Below are positions 32,701 to 43,235 of a stretch of 64,000 nucleotides of DNA, one piece after another. The stretch comes from Gracilariopsis chorda (Eukaryota; Rhodophyta; Florideophyceae; Gracilariales; Gracilariaceae). The notes beneath the pieces were generated by a model, which was not told the DNA's origin, searched no databases, and worked only from the letters and a program-made list of their open reading frames with translations. Within the stretch, counting starts at the first letter, position 1. Each line of letters begins with the position of its first letter. The translations under genes and the position numbers were made by a program. The stretch covers positions 1-64,000 of the forward strand of contig NBIV01000068.1 in the NCBI GenBank assembly GCA_003194525.1, read 5' to 3'.

Positions 32701-34491
32701 AAAAACACTACGCCACAAGTCCGGTGAGAACCATGGCAGATATACACCACACTCTCAGCCCTGGCGCAGCATCAGCCACACAGTGCGCACACGCATGGCG
32801 GCTGCATTTGTATTCCAGCGCGTCCATGCTGACGCTGCAGCTGCTTTCTTCTTCGTGCCGCTTTCTGTGCCATCAAAAAGCATCCCCACGTGCTGATATT
32901 TTGTGCCCGCCCTTGTCGCCACCACCCATTGCCACTTGCCTGCCCGCTCCCATTTGAACATCACATGACGCCTGATGGCGTCATGTCATCTCGCGGGACG
33001 CCACCACACTGAGTCCCCCGTTCACCTTCACACCAACTTGGCACTGAGTTTGTCCGACCGCCGCAGGGTAAATGCGCTTCGTTACAGTAGCAGAACGTCA
33101 ACATCAAACGCCAAATCTTGTTCCCCGTTCGTTTCGCTGCTCTGCTCTCCCTCTCTTTCTCTCTCTCTCTCTCTCTCTCTACCGTTGCGCAGCTCGGTGC
33201 CTGCTTTCCCACACGCCGATACACGCCCCTGCGCATTATTCGCACTCGCATGCTCATCTCTCAGAGTGCACACTTTTCACGCATACGCTGACGTTACGCG
33301 CGTGATGATGCAATCTGTCATGTCACCACGGTGCAGAACGCAGCTTGCCACGCAACAGGCCGTTGCCCATAGCAACCTGCGTTACAGCGTTTTCAGCTAC
33401 CTCAGCTCGCTACACCCTCGTGGGGTGGTGCCTGTCGTACTTGAGCTGCTGCACGCCAATCATCGTGTTGACATCGCGTTTGCTCGCCCGTGCATAACTG
33501 CTGACGAAGAACCGCTTTTTGTCACGGCGAGGTCGTCGTTCCGCTCTTACTGAACGTGAGCACGACAACAGTTGTGTGTTGGAGCTGTGTAAACTGCAGA
33601 CGCGTTTTGTATTACGCTACGTTCCGCAATTGGTCTCGAAAGGAAACGCGCGCGCCGGCAGCTGGTCAAGCGCAGCAAACAATAAGACGGCGTGAAAAGC
33701 GCTGGTACAAAAGTGTTCGTTATATGTAAGCAGCAGTTGCTGAATGCAAACGAAGCGTAAGTCTCACTTTTGTGTTTTTTGTAAACGCGCACACAACAGT
33801 TTTGAACGCTTCCCGCTACTACGCGCTTAATAGCGAGTTTTGGCCACTTTGTCATGCGCCCATAACGGGTAGCAAGTGATCAAATACACGCAGCGAATGT
33901 GCAGGTGCGCGCTGTACTGCGTCAGAGATGCATGAGGAGTGACGATATCGGCGAGCGCCTGATATGAATTCGAGCATATGAATTCGAGCGAGCGAGTATC
34001 AGCGCGGGCTGTACCCAAGTCGGTACCGATTCGACCGATTCAGCAGTGCTGTGGTGCTTCCCATGGAAGCTACAGCGACAACGCGTCGAGGAAATCGACT
34101 GCTCCACGTTGAGCCGCAGGCCAACAGCCTCCATGCGCCAGGAGCGACAAAGGTACCAACGGACGGAGTCGTGGCGTCACTTTTGCTCCTTCGTGGCGCG
34201 GCGGAGAACGGCGCCGTGGCACAATCGCGAGCGCCACTCGCAACAGCAAACGGCCAACGCGCTGTTCCTCCAATACGATGGCGCCACGCCGCCAGCAGCC
34301 ATTCCGCGCTCAAATTTTCAAAAATGGCCGTGCAGCAACGTTCAAAAAGCATGCGCCCACCCTTCCCACACATCCGCACCACCCCACCCCCCCCCCACCA
34401 ACCAACGCCGCCCTACACCGAAGCTCCCCTCCCCCTTCCGCCCCCTTCCGCCCCCTTCCGAACCCCTTCCGAACCCCTTCCCGCTTCAACG
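32701..34491. other. Intergenic stretch before the Aurora kinase
   Basis: No gene supported. A 192-codon plus frame (32975-33553) runs through the microsatellite and is low complexity. The last 120 bases (34375-34490) are C-rich with CCCCTTCCGAA tandem repeats and probably form the kinase leader. Confidence 0.45.
33149..33180. repeat. (CT)n microsatellite
   Basis: About 30 bases of CT repeats with one TTT interruption. Confidence 0.9.
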
Positions 34492-35619
34492 ATGAGCGCC
34501 GTCTCCACGCCCAGCTTTCGTGCCCGACAACCATCCCTAAGAGAACGCCCCACCACACCGTCCCCCGCGCGAAAGCCCGCCACTCCCGACGCAGTCCCAG
34601 GTCCCGTCGCGCTTTCCCCCCGCGCAGAGCCATGTAACTTCAGTCGTCCGCGCCCACACGCACGCGCTCCACAGGCGGCACGCTCATTCAGTGAGCGTCG
34701 AGCCGCCGCCGCTCTTTCCGCACGCTTGCCAAAGACCGTTACGCGCACTTCAACCGCCCGACCGCGCCCGCAATCCGCGCGTCCGCCCGACAAGGACGAG
34801 CGTCAGCAATGGACGCTTGCCGATTTTCGAATCATTAAGGAGCTTGGTCGCGGAAAGTTCGGCCGCGTTTTCAAGGCAAAGGAGTTGAAGACGGGCTACT
34901 TGGTCGCCTTGAAGGCCATGCAGAAGAAGGATATCATCAGGGAACGACAGGAAAAGCAAGTGCGAAGAGAGATTGAAATACAATCTCAATTGAACCATCC
35001 CAACATCCTTCGCTTGTACGGCTTCTTCTATGATAGTACGCGCATTTATTTGATCTTGGAGTACGCTGCGGGCGGTGAGTTGTACAGACATCTTAGAAGC
35101 TGTGGAGGAACTTTTGATGAACCGAGTGCGGCTAGGTATGTCGCGTCTTTGGCTAGTGCAATTCGATACTGTCATTCCAAGGGTGTTATACATCGCGATC
35201 TCAAGCCGGAGAATATCTTGTTAGATCAGGATAACAACCCCAAGATCGCTGACTTTGGATGGAGCGTTCATGCTGTGCGAGCGGCGAGGAGGGGGACGCT
35301 TTGCGGCACCTTGGATTTTCTCGCCCCAGAAATGTGCGAGAATCAGACGTATGACTCCAGCGTCGACTTGTGGTCGCTTGGCGTTCTCTTGTATGAAATG
35401 CTTTACGGAACACCCCCGTTTGAAGAGGAGGATAGCTGGCATACCAAACAGCGAATTCAAAAAGTAGACTTGCACTTTCCGAGAGGTCCCATCAGCGAGG
35501 AAGCCAAACATCTCATTCGATGCCTGCTGCGAAAAGTTCCTGCGGAACGGCTTTCATTGCCAAAACTCCTGTGTCACCCATGGATTACCACGTACACCAA
35601 GGAGCTTGATAAGAGATAA
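34492..35619 (+). CDS. AUR: Aurora-type serine/threonine kinase
   Basis: About 375 residues from the ATG at 34492. A Pro/Arg-rich, probably disordered N-terminus of ~100 residues precedes the kinase domain, which begins at WTLADFRIIKELGRGKFGRV. Catalytic marks: glycine loop GRGKFGRV, VALKAM lysine, HRDLKPEN, and DFG in KIADFGWSVHA. The activation loop RRGTLCGTLDFLAPEM is the Aurora signature (RRxTxCGTxDYLPPEM), including the autophosphorylated Thr. The APE motif is present, and FEEEDSWHTKQRIQKVDLHFP matches the Aurora C-lobe. Family role: mitotic spindle assembly, chromosome segregation and histone H3 phosphorylation. The frame is open back to 34051, but that extension crosses C-rich tandem repeats and lacks similarity, so the ATG next to the end of the repeats is preferred. 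The frame is intact. Confidence 0.95.
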   Translation: MSAVSTPSFRARQPSLRERPTTPSPARKPATPDAVPGPVALSPRAEPCNFSRPRPHARAPQAARSFSERRAAAALSARLPKTVTRTSTARPRPQSARPPDKDERQQWTLADFRIIKELGRGKFGRVFKAKELKTGYLVALKAMQKKDIIRERQEKQVRREIEIQSQLNHPNILRLYGFFYDSTRIYLILEYAAGGELYRHLRSCGGTFDEPSAARYVASLASAIRYCHSKGVIHRDLKPENILLDQDNNPKIADFGWSVHAVRAARRGTLCGTLDFLAPEMCENQTYDSSVDLWSLGVLLYEMLYGTPPFEEEDSWHTKQRIQKVDLHFPRGPISEEAKHLIRCLLRKVPAERLSLPKLLCHPWITTYTKELDKR

Positions 35620-37128
35620 CCGCGCCTCGTTTGCACATTTCGTTCCCTTTTTGTTCGGTTATCATCATTTTGGCACCCTTGCGCGCGTGGAGGCGTCGTG
35701 CTGTAAGGGGGCGTAGGCGCCTTCGAACTTTGTAATGCCTCTTGTCAAGAAACAATTTCATCACCGTTCTTCCCTCAACTCAGGTTAGATATACCGAGGG
35801 TACCGCCCAATACGCTTTCCAATAGGCGTTTCGTCTGGCTATGTGATCAACCATGTTGGGCCCCCTATCGCGTTTTGCTCTCAAGCCCCAATCTTTGAGC
35901 TCAGGATATCCTAATACCCTGCATCCTCTTTTTCTTATACTTGTCACATGCCAATACTACCAACGTCAAGTAGCAACAGAGCAGCACCGTAGATACTGCT
36001 CAACGTAGATTATACCTATTTTTGTAGATCGCTGCCAGTCCTGCACCTGTTCAGAAAGAAGACCAACTGGCTGACCTTTACCCTTCGCTCTTTTTGTTTT
36101 TTCTGTATCTATACCCTGTATAACCGACATAGACTGCATAGATTGTTTGACTGCGAAGATTCCTTTACTGGAAGTCCATTTTGCGATTCTTTGTCTCTGA
36201 CGAGTGACTGTCGAGATTTGCTAATTTCCATGTGGGATAAAAATGAGAGATGTATTGCGTCGTTGGCGATACAGCTATCGTCAGACTGTACTACACTTTT
36301 GTGATGTAATTCTTGGATGTGCAGATTCTTGTTTAGCTTACGTCGTAGTCGATGGGCAAACTAATGGACTTCGTTTACCCTGATGGAAGAGGGAAGGTTT
36401 AGAGCGGAAGAATGTAGAGTTTTGAAGAGGGAACGCGGGGGTGGGGGAAGAGGTGGAGGGTTGACACTTGAGAGTGTCGGCGCAAGCGTGGAGGGAAAGG
36501 CTCATTTTCACTTGGAGCTCGTTGTGGTGAAGCTGAGTGCCGTTTCTTTTGTGCAACTTTAGAACTGTTTGACACGAGAGCGAAGAGGGAAAGCCAGGAT
36601 TTTAGAGCAAAAGAGGTAAAGGTCTAACTAGCCTTCCCTTCAAGTCGTTTGAGTTGGCGCTTCTCCGCGTTTCTTTTTTCATCCAGATGGTGATGAAAGC
36701 GACCTCCTTCTGGACCATGAGCCGATTCCCTATTCATGACATGTCATGAATTTCATGATCAAAAATGGCTCGCATTAAAAGTTCTTAACAATAACCAGGT
36801 AAATAGCCGTGTTTCTTCGTTTTCAAAAATTATAGGGTCGCGCAATAAATTTTTGAGTCTCTGCCGTGACGTCGTTACATGCCCGGCCACTGTGACTTTT
36901 TTCAAACGTTGTAGTGCAACCTTTGAAAAGAGTCAGTCGTTGTAAAGCGTGTCCCACTTTGAGTCACTGCCCCGACGAATATTCAGAAGACATAGTCTTC
37001 ATACAATGTTTCTGGTCAGTAAGTAGACCAAAGTCAACTTACCGACGTTCAAACTTGAATCCATCGACGACAGTTTTTGGTTGGCAAACAATAGAATCTA
37101 TACGCAGTACATTCGGAAACGGTTCCGT
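35620..37128. other. Region between convergent Aurora and helicase genes
   Basis: Aurora (+) and the helicase (-) converge here, so both 3' UTRs should lie at its ends. AT content is higher than in neighbouring genes. No frame above 75 codons looks coding. Confidence 0.45.
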
Positions 37129-40100
37129 TTACCTTTCGTGAGTAATCAGTCGAACAATGGCATCTTTCACCATACTTCCGTCGCTGCTAATATCTAAATC
37201 CGTATTCTCGAACTTTCGAAGAAGGAGTTGATCCAGCTCACGTCGTAACTCGCGTGCCAGAACTGCGACCTGTGCTGGGGCCTTGAAAACTACCCATCGA
37301 TCCACTGACATTTGACCATTCTTATGATTCACTCCAATATCCCCCCGAAAAGCAAAATCGCGTATGGGGAAACCATAGTAGAATCACGGATAAACAGTTT
37401 TGATGTGTGGACCTTCTCATAATATGCCAACCATCTCGTCTCGTAGTTTCCAATATGAAAGTTGGTTGATTCCGGATGCAAAAACACCCGTGCGCTGTTC
37501 TTCGTGCGCAACTTGAGATCCTTGGAATTGTGATTTATAGGAATCGATCCTCCTGCGACTTCCCGGTACTTCGTTGGTGGAAGATCAATCCGCACAATGT
37601 TCGGATATAGCGCAGCACATATGACTGCCCTCAAAATCCTAAGGTTCCTCCCGTTTTTGTTGAACTGATCAGTCCGCTCCCATCCCCGAGTGTCTACTTG
37701 TCGTCCACAAAAACCAATATCTTTTAGGGCGTTAGCAAGCTTTCTCCGATTATCTCCGATTGTGATCAGTAACTTTCGAAGGAGGAAATGTTCATTGCAG
37801 AACTTTTGTTGAGCTCCATTGCTATGTCCATTTTCTTGAAGTTCCCTCCATTTTTCGTAAACATTGACGTAGGTCAAGAGATCAGACTTGCCCCAGTGAA
37901 ATTTCCCCTTTGCGGAACGTGCCTCTTCACGTTTATCCAACGGAGCGTAGAACGGTGAGCGTTCAGAAATCGTCGATGCTATCGTCAACGCTGCATCGAG
38001 ACAGCCGAACACAGAGCCGTAGATAAGCAGCTTCCCTATTCTTGCATCCACAGGCAGTCCAGCAAGGTGCTTGCCGAGCGCCGTCATCTCCACATCGCCA
38101 TATCCCTTTTTTCCTTTGCTTCCGACCGTTCTCAAAGCCCCAATATTTATGAGATTGTTGATTGCAGTTGCAACAGCTTCTTTATCTGGCGGATCTATTG
38201 CCTTCGAGAAAAAATCGTAAGGGCTGTTTTCCCTGTGGCTCTCTGAAACAATGCTTAGTACGTTAAGGACAAGATGCTCAAGAGCAATTCTCTGGATTTC
38301 AGGTTTTTGTTGAGCTGCAAGCTTAGCTTGGAACGTGTTTCTTCTAACTAGGCGATAGCATGTGCCTTTTGAGACTCGACCTGCTCGTCCTGCTCTTTGC
38401 TTTGCAGCGGCTTTCGAAACAAAGCACTCCGATAGAACTGAAAAGCCGTTTAGAGGGTCAAACGAAGTCTCTTTCACACGTAGTGTGTCAATAACAACTG
38501 TAACGTCATTGATCGTGATTGACGTCTCGGCTATGTTTGTCGAGCAAATCAATTTACGCTTTCCATTCGGAGGCGGTTTGAATACCTTCCTTTGATCTTC
38601 AGGAGAGAGTAGGGAATGTAGAGGAAGAGCCCACAATTTGTTTGACCCGGGACCAGTTGATAACCTTCGAATCAAAGTAGAAATCTCAGAATTACCCGGA
38701 AGGAAAACGAGAATCGCGCCACTATTGTCATCTGAGCTAGTAGTAAGGACAATCTGTCTTACAAGCATGTCGATCAGGTCGAAATTGACCAAAGACTCAT
38801 CTATGAGCGAAGCCATTGCTCGATAGTCATGAAAGTTCGACACTTCAGGTACTCTAGAATGTTGTACGTCCAGGTAAAATCGAGGCACAATTTCTGAAGA
38901 GTCTCCACCTGAGTCGTTACCGATGATATCGTCATCAGCAGGGTCGTCTGCCGCAGCCGCTTCGGTTGCACTGGTACGGGCATAGTAATCTCTAACGACC
39001 CCTGCTACCTCGCCAGCAAGCTTTCCACGCTGAGAAGGAGGTCCTCGTTTTCTTGCATATCGATCACCTGGCTTGAGAGTGTACCTCGCTAAGCTAACCG
39101 CATCCTCGAGGTAAAGCTCGTCAACTGGATATGTCCGACCTGGAATCGCTGCAATTGGTACCCTAATCTTCCATGACGATGAGCTCGACGGAGTACTCGA
39201 GAAATAGGCAGCAAACTTTGCCGCGTCAAGCGTCGCCGACATTAAGATCACACGTAAACTGCGGCGTTTGGGCAAAATATCACGCAGAATTAGCATCAAG
39301 AAGTCAGTCTCCGAAGATCTCTCATAAACCTCGTCAAGAATAACGTGCGAAACATTTTCAAGATGCGGGTCAGACTGCAAGCGGCGTAATAACACCCCAG
39401 TTGTACAAAACACAAGACGCGTTTGTCTTGAGAGCCTCGAATTAAGTTTAACCTGATATCCAACACTTTCACCGACGCTTTGGCAACGTTCCGAAGCCAC
39501 CCGCTCTGCCACAGACATAGCAGCGATTCTTCGTGGCTGTGTACATATAATTGAAACCGGCCTTCTGTTTTCAGAAGCTTCTTCCAGGAGGAACTGCGGG
39601 ATCTGCGTGGTCTTACCAGAACCTGTTGCTCCACTGACCACTACGACTTGGTTATTCATCACTTTAGATAAGATTTCGCTTCTTGCTTTGTGCGCTGGTA
39701 GTCCAGCTCTTCTCTTCTTCATTTCCAGCAGCTCAGGAGAGTGTTTCAGAGGATCAGACTGTACGGGTCTGTGTATCCTCTTTCTTGCAATCTCTTTCCT
39801 TCCAGTTCTGTCGTTTCCTTCAGGTAGAGCTTGACTAGCCCTCTCTTTGATACCTGAAACACTCTTCTCAGTGCGGAGAACGAACTTGCTGGTGGCAGAG
39901 CGAAAAAGATCCTCTGCAGTAGCGGTACAGAGAAAGGTGATAACCTCATACACACAGTAAACTGGTTTAGGTACTGTGGATTCACCATTTCCAATTGCGT
40001 CGAAGGACTTGCGTAGCTCAGCCACTTTGGCTGCCGCCCCTCGCATCAATAGACGCTTTTGGGCACCAGCGAGTGTGCCAGTCTCAGAATCAGTCATCCT

Positions 40101-40895
40101 TCCGGATTCTAACACTAGAACGACAGGTGCAGAGAAAGGATAGTGCCCATCTGCATTGACAAATGCCACAGAAGCTGAGCCTAGATACCCGACAGCCGGG
40201 AAACCATCTGAAATGCGAATAATGACGCTCCACTTATTTGGAAACGCTGGAAACATCCCGAAGCCTGCTTCGACGTCTTCCCCATATATCGCAAGTAAGG
40301 TCTCCTTCTCCTCGATTCTTTGGATTTCCATTGCCTCAAGGTCCTTCTCAAGACTCGGTGACCTTGTGAAAATATTGTGTGTCAAAGATTCGTACAGCGT
40401 ATACAAGGCATTCTCGTAAACACCGTCCGCTTTCTTAAGGGCTCTTTCAGAAGCATATCGAGAAAGACAAAGGTAACGACATAACTCATCCCGCTGTGTG
40501 GTATCAACTCTTTTTGGCCCTTGTGAGCTCTCTTTGGAGTAAAACTGAACTATCTCCACATCGGCCTTCGCTGCAAATGAAGATGGTAGCTCTGACTCGT
40601 CAAGATTAAGACAGAGGTAGTCTAAAGCATCGCTGATGTTCGAAAACATTTGACTGGCGTCATTTGCATCAAGTTCAGCAAATCCTAGATCAAGAAGCTC
40701 TCTACGAACACCATTACGGTCACTAATAGAAGATCCAGCGACACCAGTTTCGACCTTGAGATTCGTGACTTTCTGCGGCTCTTTTGATAACTGTTGCTGG
40801 AGCAAAGCATCTTCTATTAGCTGACGAGATGCCGCCGCAATACTGATTGTTGACGAATAGGTATCCAACAACCACACGACATTAAAGTGCCGCTT
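37129..40895 (-). CDS. DHX57-like DExH-box helicase, 5' end not defined
   Basis: A ~1250-residue SF2 helicase read in two frames. The N-terminus has a UBA-like segment (LLDLGFAELDANDASQM...ALDYL) and an RWD domain (ETLLAIYGEDVEAGF). The core has GATGSGKTTQIPQFL, CTQPRRIAAMSVAERVA, ILDEVYERS, SATLDAAKFA, TNIAETSITI and QRAGRAGR, then HA2 and OB-fold regions. UBA plus RWD before a DEAH core is the DHX57 layout; I see no CCCH finger. Motif II reads DEVY, where DEAH/DEVH is expected. The last 66 codons (37332-37129, FKAPAQVAVLARELRRELD) are in another phase; one more G in the G6 run (C6 at 37341-37346) joins them after LLFGG. No ATG precedes the UBA segment: in-frame sequence runs back to the TAG of the hAT gene, and the first in-frame ATG (about 40649) would cut the UBA. 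Confidence 0.88.
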
Positions 40896-43235
40896 CTATG
40901 CTTCGAGAATGGCTTCCATCTCCACTGTGTCCAAGAGTGGCAAAGAATCATCGTTGATTTCCTCCCAATCCAACTCCCCTTCTAATTCTTCACCGTCCGA
41001 TAGCTCCTCACCTGCATGAATAATAACCTCATCAGTCCCATCCATTCCCCCTGTAGTCGCAGGAGCTCCGAGCCGCTTCTGATCTGCGCTGATGAGATGT
41101 TTTGTACCCTGACAAGGGGCGGTAGTTGAGTTAAAAATTGCGTTGTTAAATGCACAGAAGACCATCTTCTTCACCTTTTCCGGGTGGACACGGTTTCGAA
41201 TTGACGTTCGGATCCGCTTCTGAGCGCTGAAGCTTCGCTCTACAGATGAAGAGGACGGACTCACGCAAAGTATCCGCAATGCAAACGTTCGCAATAAAGA
41301 CTTCTTCTTTTGTATCCAGTAAATGACTGGCATGTTCCCATAAGCCAGCAAAATGGGACGTCGACTGCCATCATCCATTTCCATGTTCCATTCCATACGC
41401 GTAAAAGAAAATTCTTCAAACAAGTTCTGCATAGCCCCATCCACTCCACCAGCGCTCGGAAGCTTCGCAGATGGTGGAAAAGCATCCGAAGATATAAACG
41501 TGCGCATCTGATTAAGAATGTGCACATTATATTCGGAAATGTCTTCGCGAGCACTACGTATATCCAAAGCATATGCCACATAGTGCAGTGGCGTCAATAA
41601 CGGAACTTTTCGCCCGGTACCCACCATCCGGTCCTCGAATACTTGCAACATTTCGCCCTTTCTTTCCGGGGTGAAAAAGGGGGTAGCTGGCAGTTCTCCA
41701 AGCTGCTGGCGTAGTCGCAGGGTAACCGGTAGCACCTCAGAAATGAAGCTTTCTTCATTATCAAAGAACCTTAAATACTGTCTTACAACCTTCAAAACAT
41801 GATAAACATCGAGGCACTTTTCGAATAGAGTGTCATCGCCAACGGCTGTCTCGAAAAACATCCTTCTTTCGTTATTTCGAGAACCGAACAGGTTCACAGC
41901 AAAGTCCTGGCAACCCACTAGTCTCCTGTACACAGTATGGCTGCGAACAAAAGATTGAATCATTCCCTCAGAGCTCGCAAACCTAGTAGTCGCCATCTTC
42001 ACCGGCAATATGGCAGTTCGCGGTGGTAGCAAGCGCGAATATTTGTCCAACTCCTTTGTCTTTGCTTCGTACCCATTGCTTCGTAGTGTTGCGTTATACT
42101 CCTCTTTCAATTCCTTGAACCGGAAGTAAAGTTTCGGACGGTTTCTCAGGTCCGTAACAAGGGTTGATATCACATCCAGTACATCCTTAATCCACGCTAA
42201 CGCTCCGATGTCCTGCATTAAAAGGTTGGCCAAATGTGTCTGGTCATGGCAACTAATCAGCCAATTGAATCGACCCACTAGCTTTGCCTTCGCAACCTCA
42301 CACGCACTTGTATTGTCACTTGTGACCCCGGATATATTCTTCATATCCCCGAAATCCACCATTGTGTCAGCGACAATGTTTGCATACAACGAAGCATCAC
42401 ATTTCTCTGATCCAGTATATATGGATCGGAGAAAGAAAGTCTTTCTCGTACGGTTTATTCCAGTGATGGACAGTAGAACATTGACAACGCTCGCTTGCTG
42501 CTCGTCCTTCCACCCATCAAAAATCAACGTTCCAAAGCTGTGCTGTAGACCTGCGTTGACAGAACCTTTAGTCCGGTTTACGAACTGCTGATAGTAAGCA
42601 TCAAGGTTCTTGGAGGCCATTCTCTTAACGCTCGGAATATCTTCCGCGTACAGAGGATTCAAGACTTTCAACAGAAGGTAAAGCTCGTTTTTGCCCTGTT
42701 CTCTACTGAGAATAGAAAAAGGAAGCATGTGATTGACGATGAGAGATGTTAGTAGTTCTCGTATTTTCGAGCGTTTTTCGAACGAATCTAAGCTATCCGT
42801 GCTAACCTCACCCGCTTCGCTCTTCTCCGACTTCACAAACTTCTTGCGGTGATTAAGAACGGAGCTGGTGCTGCGTTTTCGGTGTTTTATGTTCGGGGTC
42901 TCGGGAACGCCGTATACTGTTGCAGAGCTTCCCAGTTTCCGATAATGATCCGCATAGTGCTCATTCTCCAAGAGCAAGCGTTCTTTTACGTGCTTCGCCG
43001 TTTTGCTGCAATCCAAGACGTGCTTTCCTAGCTGCGTTGCATTCGGGGTAGAAGCGTAAGACATATACGCACAAGCCTTGCAAGATATTTGCAACCGAAC
43101 TCCAGAACCGGAGGAGTTTGATGTGTATTCTTGGACAAAGCACTCTGTAATCCACCAACTGTTCTTGCGTCCCCTACGTTTTTTCGAACTGTGGGAAGAA
43201 TTGTCCGATGTCAGCGCAGCTTCTTGTGTCGACAT
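40896..43235 (-). CDS. hAT superfamily transposase with BED finger, complete frame
   Basis: A 779-residue uninterrupted protein. Parts in order: a BED-type zinc finger with CKAC ... GKHVLDC (residues ~50-75); a linker with nuclear-type basic runs; a DUF659/RNase H-like catalytic region with LIFDGWKDEQQASVV, VTSDNTSACEVAKAKL and CHDQTHLANLLMQDIG; and a C-terminal hAT dimerisation region with SPSSSSVERSFSAQKRIRTS and NRVHPEKVKKMVF. A short acidic tail ends at TAG. The intact frame suggests recent activity or host use. It lies in frame with the DHX57-like frame just downstream, with one stop and no room for a 3' UTR or right terminal repeat. The left flank has CAGTGGC at 43504-43510, which fits a hAT terminus, but no matching right end was found. 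Start ATG at 43235. Confidence 0.92.
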   Translation of the reverse strand: MSTQEAALTSDNSSHSSKKRRGRKNSWWITECFVQEYTSNSSGSGVRLQISCKACAYMSYASTPNATQLGKHVLDCSKTAKHVKERLLLENEHYADHYRKLGSSATVYGVPETPNIKHRKRSTSSVLNHRKKFVKSEKSEAGEVSTDSLDSFEKRSKIRELLTSLIVNHMLPFSILSREQGKNELYLLLKVLNPLYAEDIPSVKRMASKNLDAYYQQFVNRTKGSVNAGLQHSFGTLIFDGWKDEQQASVVNVLLSITGINRTRKTFFLRSIYTGSEKCDASLYANIVADTMVDFGDMKNISGVTSDNTSACEVAKAKLVGRFNWLISCHDQTHLANLLMQDIGALAWIKDVLDVISTLVTDLRNRPKLYFRFKELKEEYNATLRSNGYEAKTKELDKYSRLLPPRTAILPVKMATTRFASSEGMIQSFVRSHTVYRRLVGCQDFAVNLFGSRNNERRMFFETAVGDDTLFEKCLDVYHVLKVVRQYLRFFDNEESFISEVLPVTLRLRQQLGELPATPFFTPERKGEMLQVFEDRMVGTGRKVPLLTPLHYVAYALDIRSAREDISEYNVHILNQMRTFISSDAFPPSAKLPSAGGVDGAMQNLFEEFSFTRMEWNMEMDDGSRRPILLAYGNMPVIYWIQKKKSLLRTFALRILCVSPSSSSVERSFSAQKRIRTSIRNRVHPEKVKKMVFCAFNNAIFNSTTAPCQGTKHLISADQKRLGAPATTGGMDGTDEVIIHAGEELSDGEELEGELDWEEINDDSLPLLDTVEMEAILEA

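Noticed and set aside
32975-33553. 192-codon plus frame before the Aurora kinase
   Set aside because: It is formed largely by a CT microsatellite read as Ser-Leu repeats.
34051-34491. 147-codon N-terminal extension of the Aurora kinase
   Set aside because: It runs through CCCCTTCCGAA repeats, has no similarity to Aurora proteins, and a good ATG follows directly after the repeats.
36880-36900. GCCACTG near 36891 as the right end of the hAT element
   Set aside because: A seven-base match is expected by chance several times in this window, and it would place the whole helicase gene inside the transposon.
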